A stretch of 32,840 bases of DNA from DATATB01 sp036268995 (GTDB taxonomy: Bacteria; Planctomycetota; Planctomycetia; Pirellulales; PNKZ01). Both the position numbers and the translations under genes were made by a program. A model generated the notes under the pieces. The model saw only the letters and a list, made by a program, of their open reading frames with translations, was not told where the DNA came from and did no database searches. The stretch lies in the NCBI GenBank assembly GCA_036268995.1, contig DATATB010000103.1, positions 1-32,840 of the forward strand, written 5' to 3'. Shown one piece after another: positions 1 through 7,327 of the stretch (the stretch's first letter is position 1; each line of letters starts with the position of its first letter).

Positions 1-139
1 GGGTTTCAATAACAAAGCCAAACTGACCATGAGAAAGTCGTACGGCTTTCGCGAGTACGAAACCATCGAATTGGCGTTGTATCATCAACTTGGCAACCTC
101 CCTCAGCCCGAATTCACCCACAGATTCTGCTGAGGAGGC
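1..139 (+). mobile_element. 3' end of an ISL3-like insertion sequence (left copy)
   Basis: Positions 4-139 are identical, in reverse complement, to 32705-32840 at the other end of the window. The identity stops after the bases GAGGAGGC at 132-139, which marks the element's end: the next bases are an A-run here and, read in the same orientation, a T-run in the other copy. The segment carries the last codons of a transposase, whose stop lies only about 6 bases before the element end. A hairpin (CCTCAGC 101-107 with GCTGAGG 129-135, plus GAAT 110-113 with ATTC 124-127) spans the stop codon. The rest of the element lies outside the window. Confidence 0.85.
2..133 (+). CDS. Transposase, C-terminal fragment (ISL3-like), truncated by the window edge
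   Basis: Frame 2 is open from the window start to a TGA at 131-133 and encodes about 43 residues. They begin with GFNNKAKL, continue through KSYGFREYETIELALYH and end THRFC. The pattern 'NNK.K....R.YGFR' is what I recall of the C-terminal end of ISL3-family DDE transposases, which catalyse cut-and-paste transposition. The DDE catalytic residues would be upstream, outside the window. An identical fragment sits at the opposite end on the other strand. The family call rests on this short motif only; that it is a transposase end is supported by its being repeated and by its cutting the neighbouring gene. Confidence 0.65.
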   Translation, partial: GFNNKAKLTMRKSYGFREYETIELALYHQLGNLPQPEFTHRFC

Positions 140-1025
140 AAAAAAATTTCGCGGGGACTTTCTCGGCGTCGCAAAGCACTCGGCTGATGGCATACTCTTT
201 TTTACAAACCAACGACTGACGCCCACGCAACGGCAACGCCTTACCGAGCACGCAGCGCCCAAGTCGTGCGTCTTGTATCATGCCGAGCGGATACTGGCAA
301 AGCTGAATAGCCCGAAGGGCTATGGCATCCGCCTTCAGTATTTGCAAGTTCCAATGACGGTCGAGGAGCAGCAGTCGTTCTGGAGTACCGTAAACTACGA
401 TCTCACCCGTCGTATCATTCGGAACAAAACAACGCTATTTGATATTCGGCAGCAGCTGGACGTCATTCTCGAGCGTACAAATTCGCTAGCGCAAGTGCCC
501 CAGCCGCAGTCGTCGCTCGCGAGGCCCCACGAGACGTTACACGAAATCGAAGAGCCAACGTCGCAGCTGTCAATTGGGATGCTTTGCTGGCTCAACTCAA
601 TTGCGGCAGAGGGCAGCGGAATGCCAGAGCGGCACGTCGGCAGGCTCCGATCGATACACGTCTCTATCGGACTTGGCGAGCAGCCGAATTATGTCCCGCC
701 CGGACCACAGGAAGTTCCCGAGTTGCTCGCTGCATTTGTAAAATGGTGGCGCACGGAGCAGTTGCGCCTACGGGCGAGCGACGATAATTGCAAAATATCG
801 GGATTGGCGCGGTTCCATCATCGCTTCTTATCAATACATCCGTTCGTCGATGGAAACGGGCGTGTCGCGCGCATCCTTCTCGACCAAGCAGCGCGCGAAC
901 TATTTGGGCAGCCGCTCGCGCTTCAAGTTACTGCAGACCCGACAGCATATTTCGAGGCGCTGCGGCTCGCAGATGCGGGGGAGATATCGCACCTTGAGCG
1001 GTTGATTCGGATGTCACTGCTTTAG
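140..1025 (+). CDS. Fic-domain protein with remnant of an N-terminal restriction-endonuclease-like domain; 5' end lost to IS insertion
   Basis: The native reading frame starts directly after the IS end and has no start codon of its own. An open frame from a TTG at 90, inside the IS, would add about 16 IS-encoded residues. Numbering from that TTG (311 aa), residues 18-90 (FRGDFLGVAKH, ILFFTNQRLT, LYHAERILAKL) resemble the C-terminal half of Mrr-like nuclease domains. Residues 110-135 are a predicted helical linker. Residues 160-300 are a Fic domain with the complete core motif HPFVDGNGR at 250-258. Fic enzymes transfer AMP or another nucleotide moiety from a nucleotide cofactor to hydroxyl side chains. 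The family catalytic His (H250) and phosphate-binding GNGR are intact, but the nuclease catalytic half is missing. Base composition is lower in G+C than the core genes. It is probably an inactivated defence-type gene, though Fic activity from the fusion frame cannot be excluded. Confidence 0.8.
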
Positions 1026-1083
1026 TTGCCGCGATGCAGCAGCGCCGATCGGATTTCGCCTAACCGTTCGCACGGCGGAGCCT

Positions 1084-2571
1084 TCAAGTCGGTCGGATTT
1101 CGACCGGAAACACGTCTCGCGTGCGCTTGTGGTAACGCAGGCTGGCCCAATCCTGGGCGAGGATGGCCCGGGCATCGACGTTGTAAATCGAGCCGGCAAG
1201 TTGCTCGAAACCCGAGCGAAAATGCACGGCCGATTTGACGCCGATGTATTTCATCGCCCGGCAATCGATTCCCAGCGTGCGGGCAAAAGCCGGATCGAGC
1301 GGCTGCACGCGCGTCGTCACCACCACGACCGACACGCCATCGGAGCGGAGCCAGGCCGACGGTCCCATGTCGCCCGGTAGACCGCCATACATCGGCCCAT
1401 CGTACTTGAACCGGCCATCAGACACCGCCACAACCTCGAACTCGCGCGTGACCGGCGGGCCCTGGATTGCCGCACTTTTGCCGCCCACCGCCAGCCGAAT
1501 GCGGCTTCCGGCCCCAGCGGCCTTCGCGGCCAAGGCCGCCTCGTGGTCGACCAGGTAGAGCAACAGCGCGTCTTTCAAGCCCAGGTCGAAAAACGTTTGC
1601 AGCATCTCGGTGGAATCGCCTGGCGCGCCGCCGCCCGTATTGTCGGCATGATCGGCGAGAAAAATCGGGAAGCGGCCCGCCTGCTGGCCAGCGGTAATCG
1701 CCTCGCGAACTTTCAAGGGCGGGCTGAACCACCGCTGGCGGTTCTCCCAGATCCAGTCGCCCAATTCATCGGCCGCGGCTTGCGCACGCTGCGGATCGCC
1801 ATCGGCTACCGCAATGACCGAGGCGCCGACGTCGGGCACGTCGGCCCAAGGAAAACCGGTGGCCACCGTCACGCTCAACATGCCCGGCCGCTTCTCCAAC
1901 TCGTGCGCCCGGCGCATCAGCTCATCCATCGGCGGATGGGCCGTCACTTGCCGCTGCGCGGCCCAAAACAGCGGCAGTTGCCGCAGGGCCGTGCGCGGCC
2001 GGATTTCTCCCCGTACCGTGCGGGCCATCAACTCGCCTGCCTCGACGCCCCGGGCCCGCATGTCGACGTGCGGATACGTGTCGTAGCCGACGATGGCATT
2101 GGCGGCCGCCGCGCGGGCAGGCGTGTGATTGCCGTGCATATCCTGGGTGACGATGATCGGCCGGTCGTGGCCGAGATATGCCCGCACCGCCTGGATCATG
2201 TCGCCGTCGCCATCGTCGATGCCTTCGATGACCATCGCTCCGTGCAGGTCAAGCAGCACGCCATCGACCGGGCCGCCGGCGTCTTCGGCCGTGCGTAGAC
2301 GCTCGAGCAACTCGTGCTTGAGCGCGTCGTACGCCGTGCGCTGGATCAGCCCGGCCGGCCAGGCAAACGTCCACAGCAGCGGCACGACTTCGAAACCTTG
2401 GCTCTGGCCGGCTTCGAGAAAGCCGCCGATGCAGAGGTTCGCTTGCGCGAAGTGTTCGAGAATCTCGCTGCCGACAAACAGCCCAATGCCTTGCTCAAAA
2501 TCGCTGCGCGTGGTGGGCCGCTCGATAAAGGTCGCGGTTTCGTGCAGGATTCCGCCGACGGCAATTCGCAT
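1084..2571 (-). CDS. M81 family metallopeptidase (microcystinase MlrC-like)
   Basis: A 495-residue protein resembling MlrC, the M81 peptidase that linearises or degrades microcystin breakdown products; most family members act on unknown substrates. Its start MRIAVGGILHETATF and the motifs DLHGAM (109-114), QDMHGNHT (143-150) and GYDTYPHVD (162-170) are typical. H146, H149 and H168 are the likely zinc-site histidines. The C-terminal half contains DHADNTGGGAPGDST, also a family hallmark. No signal peptide is seen, so it is probably cytoplasmic. An open TTG at 2577 exists, but ATG at 2571 has a GAGG ribosome-binding site and gives the family-typical N-terminus. It lies 32 bases downstream of the DUF2442 gene on the same strand, so it is probably the last gene of an operon starting at 3123. 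Its substrate cannot be told from sequence. Confidence 0.88.
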   Translation of the reverse strand: MRIAVGGILHETATFIERPTTRSDFEQGIGLFVGSEILEHFAQANLCIGGFLEAGQSQGFEVVPLLWTFAWPAGLIQRTAYDALKHELLERLRTAEDAGGPVDGVLLDLHGAMVIEGIDDGDGDMIQAVRAYLGHDRPIIVTQDMHGNHTPARAAAANAIVGYDTYPHVDMRARGVEAGELMARTVRGEIRPRTALRQLPLFWAAQRQVTAHPPMDELMRRAHELEKRPGMLSVTVATGFPWADVPDVGASVIAVADGDPQRAQAAADELGDWIWENRQRWFSPPLKVREAITAGQQAGRFPIFLADHADNTGGGAPGDSTEMLQTFFDLGLKDALLLYLVDHEAALAAKAAGAGSRIRLAVGGKSAAIQGPPVTREFEVVAVSDGRFKYDGPMYGGLPGDMGPSAWLRSDGVSVVVVTTRVQPLDPAFARTLGIDCRAMKYIGVKSAVHFRSGFEQLAGSIYNVDARAILAQDWASLRYHKRTRDVFPVEIRPT

Positions 2572-2603
2572 GTTCAAGCCTCGCGATCCATCAGCAAGCT
2601 GCC

Positions 2604-2906
2604 TTAGCGCTTGGCCTGCCGCCCTTGATTGCGCGGGACGTTGCCATTGGCCGGGCGGGGCGCTGGTGCGCCGCGAAGTAGACCCTCCGTGCTAAGGTCC
2701 TCGTCGAGATCGGGCCAATGGATTCCGTAGCCGCCGCCTGCGACCTGCCAGTTCTTTCGCTGAGCGGCGGTAGCGCCGGACAAACGCGGATACCACGCCA
2801 GCGGAACGGTAATCGTTCGGCCGTCGCGCAGGGCGACGCTGAGGGTATCCCTGGTGAACTTCACGTCAACGACCCGTTCGTCAGCGCCCAGCGCCAAAAT
2901 GCCCAT
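2604..2906 (-). CDS. DUF2442 domain protein
   Basis: A 100-residue protein. The conserved core is VVDVKF at the N-terminus, then DGRTITVPLAWYPRL, then WQVAGGGYGIHWPDLDEDLS, which is the DUF2442 pattern. After about residue 78 the tail is rich in Arg, Pro and Asn and looks disordered. The ATG at 2906 lies inside the end of the DUF4160 gene (26-base overlap) and has an excellent GGAGG ribosome-binding site 6 bases upstream, so the two are translationally linked. DUF2442 genes are regularly found beside DUF4160 genes, and the pair is often suspected of being a toxin-antitoxin module; DUF2442 would be the antitoxin or DNA-binding partner. That role is inference. Confidence 0.85.
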   Translation of the reverse strand: MGILALGADERVVDVKFTRDTLSVALRDGRTITVPLAWYPRLSGATAAQRKNWQVAGGGYGIHWPDLDEDLSTEGLLRGAPAPRPANGNVPRNQGRQAKR

Positions 2907-3123
2907 TCCAAGCCTCCAAAAGCGCCATCTCGTGATCGACCACCAGCTGTTGAATCCGTCTTAATTCTTTCGGCGAAAACCCAAAGTTTCGCGCGAGAAC
3001 AACTGGTTGCAACCAGAATTTGGCCGAAAGATCGCCGCGATCAACATGCACATGGGCCGGTTCCTGCGACTCGTGGCTGTAAAAGTAAAATCGGTAACCA
3101 TCGACCCGTAAGACAGTCGGCAT
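2881..3123 (-). CDS. DUF4160 domain protein
   Basis: An 80-residue protein matching DUF4160: MPTVLRVDGYRFYFYSHE, then EPAHVHVDRGDLSAKFWL, then a C-terminal helix with EMALLEAWNGHFG. The His-x-His segment (PAHVHV) is the family signature. Its molecular activity is not established as far as I know. It is the first gene of a set with DUF2442 and the M81 peptidase, behind a good promoter at 3194-3222. The start ATG at 3123 has only a weak ribosome-binding site, whereas the overlapping DUF2442 gene has a strong one. That asymmetry would favour more of the second protein, as expected if the second were an antitoxin, but this is inference. Confidence 0.87.
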   Translation of the reverse strand: MPTVLRVDGYRFYFYSHESQEPAHVHVDRGDLSAKFWLQPVVLARNFGFSPKELRRIQQLVVDHEMALLEAWNGHFGAGR

Positions 3124-3193
3124 GAGCTATCCATCGCAAGGCAGCCTGGCAGTCCGCCCCACTGTTTCTCGACCCGCAAAGAGATGCCAGCAT

Positions 3194-3222
3194 ATTATCG
3201 CCGCCGGCACGCGTAATTTCAA
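3194..3222 (-). promoter_or_regulatory. Sigma70-type promoter for the DUF4160-DUF2442-M81 operon
   Basis: On the minus strand TTGAAA (3217-3222) is followed after exactly 17 bases by GATAAT (3194-3199), each one mismatch from consensus. Transcription would start near 3187, about 64 bases before the DUF4160 ATG. It is a sequence match only. Confidence 0.6.
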
Positions 3223-3260
3223 CGCGGCACTTATCCGCGACAGTACGGAAGCGCTAACCG

Positions 3261-4709
3261 CTACCTGGCCTGCGGTTCGTCGTTGGTCAATTCGGCGGAG
3301 AGTTCGAGGCCGCCGGCACTGATGACGCGCTGCCCGGCCAGCAGCGGTTGGCAGCCGTGGCTCACTTCGTCGGGCGTGGGCTGGCTGCGGATTGTGATGA
3401 GTTGCTCCTGGCGCCGCACGACGGCCACAGGCTGCCGTCGATATTCGCGGCGCGTCGCATCGACTTCCACCAGCACGTCGGCATGATTGGCCTCTTCCAG
3501 CAGAGCCGCCGGTGGCACCACCACCAGCCGCGGATCCACCGGCAGCGGCACCGTGGCCGTGATGAACTGCCCGACCGTGAGATGCCCGCGAGAATTGTCC
3601 AGCCAGCCGATCACCACGCCCGAATGCTGCGTCGGATCGATAATGTCGCCGATCACGTCAAACGTGCCGGCCACGGGCACGTCGTTGGGATCGGCCTTGA
3701 TGTCGATCGACCAATGCCGCTCGTCGGGCTGGAGCGCGCGCAAGGGAGGCAAATCTTCTTCGTAGACGCTGACGGTAATCTGCACGCGGCTCAGATCGGC
3801 CACTTTGAATAAGTCGGCCGCCGGATCCACCATATCGCCGACATTGAAGTTCTTCTCCACAATTACGCCGGTCAGCGGCGAGCGGACTTCGGTCTGGGCC
3901 CAACTACGGGCCGCCGCCTTGTCCTCGCGCTGCGGATCGCGCTCGACCTGCGCGGCCTCGTCCCGCACGGCATTGATCTCGTCTTCGGTCAGCCGCCACG
4001 AGCGCAGCGTGCGCTCGGCCCGGGCCACAGCCACCAGGTCGGATTCATAAGCTCGCTTGGCCTCCTCAATGGTGCGCGCGGGGAATAGATCCTTGGGGGC
4101 CTTATGCAGGCGTGTAAGCACTGCGCGATCTACGGACGTCCGCGTGATCGCATCGACCAACTCGCTTTTCTTTTCGCCGATATCCTTGCTCCAGACGATT
4201 GCCAGCACCTGTCCCTGGGTGACATGATCGCCATAGCGCAAGGGCCGCATGCCATTGTGCGACAGGCCTTCCGAGTCGGTCGGACGATCGGGCACCTGGC
4301 CGATCGAAGCGACTTCGCCGGCAAATCGCGAATGCACGCGGACCATGCGGTTGGGATCGATCGTGACCGAGCCCGGCAGCAACAAGGGCGGTGGAGCCGG
4401 CGCCGGCCGCACCTCGGTTGTGCTGATTTGCAACTGCCGCACGCCGTCCGGCGTGAAACGCAACAGGTTCGGGCCGGCCAGTTCAAAGGCTGGGGGCGGA
4501 GCGGCTGTTTCCAGCGTCCCGCCGGGAGCGAAAAACGCCCGCTGAACACGGCCCGAGAGCATGACCCCCACCACGGCGACCAACAGCCCTGCGGCAAATC
4601 CCCCCGGCCATCCAGTTAGTCGAAGTCGTCGGATCATAGCGGCAAACGGCCAGCAACTTGGGGCAAACCACCCGTTACGTTTCTTTGATTCCCGCATCAG
4701 CAGCGTCAT
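3261..4709 (-). CDS. HlyD/CusB-like periplasmic adaptor subunit of an RND-type efflux system
   Basis: About 482 residues. Near residues 26-50 a single hydrophobic segment (WPGGFAAGLLVAVVGVML) anchors it in the inner membrane. Then come a barrel-sandwich (lipoyl-like) half, VRVHSRFAGEVASIG, a helical hairpin with a long charged coiled coil, the second half RSPLTGVIVEKNFNVGDMV, and beta-barrel and membrane-proximal regions. This is the order seen in CusB/CzcB-type membrane fusion proteins, which bridge an RND pump and an outer-membrane channel. No RND pump or TolC-like gene is next to it, so the partner is unknown. GTG at 4712 and ATG at 4709 open the frame, and ATG at 4637 (MIRRLRLTGW) is an equally plausible start; none has a strong ribosome-binding site. 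The C-terminus ends in a polar tail. Confidence 0.8.
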   Translation of the reverse strand: MTLLMRESKKRNGWFAPSCWPFAAMIRRLRLTGWPGGFAAGLLVAVVGVMLSGRVQRAFFAPGGTLETAAPPPAFELAGPNLLRFTPDGVRQLQISTTEVRPAPAPPPLLLPGSVTIDPNRMVRVHSRFAGEVASIGQVPDRPTDSEGLSHNGMRPLRYGDHVTQGQVLAIVWSKDIGEKKSELVDAITRTSVDRAVLTRLHKAPKDLFPARTIEEAKRAYESDLVAVARAERTLRSWRLTEDEINAVRDEAAQVERDPQREDKAAARSWAQTEVRSPLTGVIVEKNFNVGDMVDPAADLFKVADLSRVQITVSVYEEDLPPLRALQPDERHWSIDIKADPNDVPVAGTFDVIGDIIDPTQHSGVVIGWLDNSRGHLTVGQFITATVPLPVDPRLVVVPPAALLEEANHADVLVEVDATRREYRRQPVAVVRRQEQLITIRSQPTPDEVSHGCQPLLAGQRVISAGGLELSAELTNDEPQAR

Positions 4710-4867
4710 CACTATTCTACCATGCCCGCCTACAGGGTTCGCCGCCGCTCTGGTGGCTTACACGCGCGGGGCGTGATAGGCTGGCACATTGGCGGGCCCG
4801 GGGGGCACGTCCTGCCTTATCCAAGTAAATCTCTGACTGAAAGTTGCGCAATCGCGGCAGAAGCAGG

Positions 4868-7327
4868 ATGGTTGCTCGAATGTTGGTCCCCAGGGTCTGG
4901 CTGGCGGTCGCAGCCGCTATTGGCTGTTTGACTTTCGAAATGCGCGTTAGTGCCGGTGCGGGCGTCGAATCCGTATTGGACTCGGCCGAGTCGGCCAATG
5001 TCGGCGGCGTGACGGTGCGCTGCAAACTGCCCGTTCACGCGGTGCCCATTGCCGAGCTATGTCCGAAAAAATTGCTCCCCATTCTCGAAGGCGCCACCGC
5101 GCTGATCATCGAACCGCCGAACGATGAAGCGGCAGCTTCCAAAAAATCCGAGCAACTTGCCGAAGCGGCGGGCATGGTCCGGATTTTTATCCAGCAGGAT
5201 ACGCCGCTGTATGTCGGCGTGGTCTGGGGCGACGACAATGGAAGCGGCACCTGGACCAAAGAGCTGTCCACCAAGCTGGACATGCCAGCCGCGGGTTGGG
5301 CGATGGTGGGCAATACGGCCACGACCGTCCAAGGAAAATCGCTCTGGCGCTGGCTGTATTGGCGCGAAGCCAAGGCGGGCGAAAGCTTTCGACTGCGAAC
5401 GCGCAAGACGATCGCGCCGGTCGTGATCGTGCCTCCAGCCGGCGCGCCCTCGCCGCTGGCCGACAACGCGCTCGATCACTTCGCCGAGAGCATCGGCAAA
5501 GAGATGCTCAAGACCAAAAGCTGGTATCTCGCCAATCACCAGCGGTTCGACGAACTGGAGAGTCTGCACGATTCGTTTCGCAAGCATCGCCCCGCCTTTC
5601 CCTCCAGCGTTACTCGGCTGCGCATGTTCTTTGAAGGCATGTCCGGCCGTTATGCCGACACCGACGCCGAGTGGCAGCATTTTCTCAATTGCGTCGAGGC
5701 TTGGGCGCGCGGCCGGCCCGAGTCGGTGGCAGCGCGCATCGTCTGGGCCGATTCGCTTCGCCAGCATGCGATCTCGAATACTTACCTGGGCTACAAGCTC
5801 AAGCGCAGCAAGCTCAGCGAAGACGAGCGCCAACGCCTGCTGGTGCGGTGCGGCGAACTGCTGGAAGAGGCCCGCAAGCTGGACGAGAACGAACCGGAGC
5901 TGTATCGCTCGCTGACGCTGTTGGCGATTCACCTGCATTGGCCGCCCGAGCGAGTGCTGGGCTTTCTGCGCCGCTCGGCCGCGGCGGATCCGACGTATTT
6001 GTCGGCCTTTTTTCAATCGGCCCGCTACTGCTTCATGCATCGGGACGGCGGCCCGCCGATCAACTGCGCGGATTGGGCGAGCGAGGCCGCCGCGCTCACG
6101 CACGACCAATGGGGCGATTTTGCCTATACGACAATGGTGCTCGAAGGAAAACGTTATCTGCCCTACGACGAGCTGTTTTCGCCCGACCATTTTTCTTGGG
6201 AGCGCACTCGGCAGGGATTTTTGGATGCCGAAAAGCGGCTGCCGCATTCCGATCTGCGCGATCACGAGTTCTGCGCCCTGGCCTGTACGGCCCGCGACCG
6301 CGAGACGGCCCACCGGCTGTTCGAGCGGCTGGGCAATCGGCGAATTGAAGAATTCGAAGAGATTTGGGGCCATCCGATGTACTACGACGCCCGGCGGCAG
6401 TGGGCCCGTCCGGACCATCTCAGCGGCCAGCAGGTGCGCGTCTTTCGCGACGGGCTGGAAGAAATCGACGGCGTGGCTTGGACGCTGGACGGCGAGCGAC
6501 TGATCGCGGCCGACCGCTCGCGGCATGTCCGCGCCTGGGATCTGGCCACCGGCCGACAATTAATCAGCCACGACAACCTCCAGCATGTTTCCACCAGCTT
6601 GTCGGTCTCGAGCGACGGGCTGTTGGCAGCCACCGGCGATTGGAACAACGAGGTGGTTCTGTGGGGCATGGGCGAGCGGCCCACTCAGCAACGGCTCGGC
6701 AAGCACCCGCGTGCGGTGACGCGCGTCATGTTTTCTCCGGACGGTTCGCTGCTGGCCTCGGCCGGCCAGGAAGGTTCGGTGATGCTCTGGAACGTGGCCG
6801 AAGCGCGGCGCGTGGCCTGGTGGAAAAAGGCCCACGATCGCATCATCCACGGCCTGGACTTCACGCCCGACGGCCAGCAACTGGTGACCTGCGCCGAGGA
6901 TCAGCGCACCAAGTTCTGGAATATCGAAAGCGGGCAGCTTGTCGCCGAGCTGCCCAAGTCGGCGGATGAGCTGCGAGGCGTGCTGGTCTCGCCCGATGGT
7001 GCCCATCTGGCACTGGCCGACACGCATGGCATCACGCTGTGGAAATTGCCCGAGCGCACGCGGTTGGGCAAGCTGGACGGTGAAGTGCGGCAAATCAACG
7101 AGATGGCCTTTTCCGTCGACGGGAGCAAACTCGCCTGCACGACCGGCTCGACGCGCAAAGTCGCGCCCGGCGGCGTTCACGTCTGGGACGTTGCCAGCCG
7201 GCGGCAGTTGCACGACTTCAAAGGACACAAGGCCGGTGTGGTCGGCGTCAGCTTTTCGCCCGACGGCAAGCAACTGGCCACCGGCAGCCTCGATCTGACG
7301 ATCCGCATCTGGCAAGTGGAAAAATGA
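4868..7327 (+). CDS. Secreted DUF4034-like / WD40-repeat protein
   Basis: About 819 residues. The N-terminus from the second methionine (MLVPRVWLAVAAAIGCLTF) is a signal peptide. An N-terminal region of about 200 residues is unassigned. A helical TPR-like stretch follows (FDELESLHDSFRKHRP, FFEGMSGRY, SVAARIVWADSLR, YLSAFFQSARYCF) that matches my memory of DUF4034. The last 300 residues hold WD40 repeats with recognisable blades, for example VTRVMFSPDGSLLASAGQEG, SVMLWNV, GLDFTPDGQQLVTCAEDQ and VVGVSFSPDGKQLATGSLD with closing IRIWQVE. The propeller probably binds proteins in the periplasm or at the surface; no enzyme motif is seen. An open TTG at 4844 exists, but ATG at 4868 or 4880 suits the signal peptide. 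The stop overlaps the next gene's start (ATGA), so the two are translationally coupled. Confidence 0.8.
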   Translation: MVARMLVPRVWLAVAAAIGCLTFEMRVSAGAGVESVLDSAESANVGGVTVRCKLPVHAVPIAELCPKKLLPILEGATALIIEPPNDEAAASKKSEQLAEAAGMVRIFIQQDTPLYVGVVWGDDNGSGTWTKELSTKLDMPAAGWAMVGNTATTVQGKSLWRWLYWREAKAGESFRLRTRKTIAPVVIVPPAGAPSPLADNALDHFAESIGKEMLKTKSWYLANHQRFDELESLHDSFRKHRPAFPSSVTRLRMFFEGMSGRYADTDAEWQHFLNCVEAWARGRPESVAARIVWADSLRQHAISNTYLGYKLKRSKLSEDERQRLLVRCGELLEEARKLDENEPELYRSLTLLAIHLHWPPERVLGFLRRSAAADPTYLSAFFQSARYCFMHRDGGPPINCADWASEAAALTHDQWGDFAYTTMVLEGKRYLPYDELFSPDHFSWERTRQGFLDAEKRLPHSDLRDHEFCALACTARDRETAHRLFERLGNRRIEEFEEIWGHPMYYDARRQWARPDHLSGQQVRVFRDGLEEIDGVAWTLDGERLIAADRSRHVRAWDLATGRQLISHDNLQHVSTSLSVSSDGLLAATGDWNNEVVLWGMGERPTQQRLGKHPRAVTRVMFSPDGSLLASAGQEGSVMLWNVAEARRVAWWKKAHDRIIHGLDFTPDGQQLVTCAEDQRTKFWNIESGQLVAELPKSADELRGVLVSPDGAHLALADTHGITLWKLPERTRLGKLDGEVRQINEMAFSVDGSKLACTTGSTRKVAPGGVHVWDVASRRQLHDFKGHKAGVVGVSFSPDGKQLATGSLDLTIRIWQVEK

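Noticed and set aside
600..618. SIAAEG segment fitting the (S/T)xxxE(G/N) inhibitory motif of class II Fic proteins
   Set aside because: It lies immediately before the conserved G-R-L-R strand of the Fic core, not in a separate upstream inhibitory helix, so the match is probably coincidental.
5057..6559. Minus-strand open frame of 500 codons opposite the DUF4034-WD40 gene
   Set aside because: Antisense shadow lacking domain signals; the plus-strand gene has clear WD40 blades and a signal peptide.
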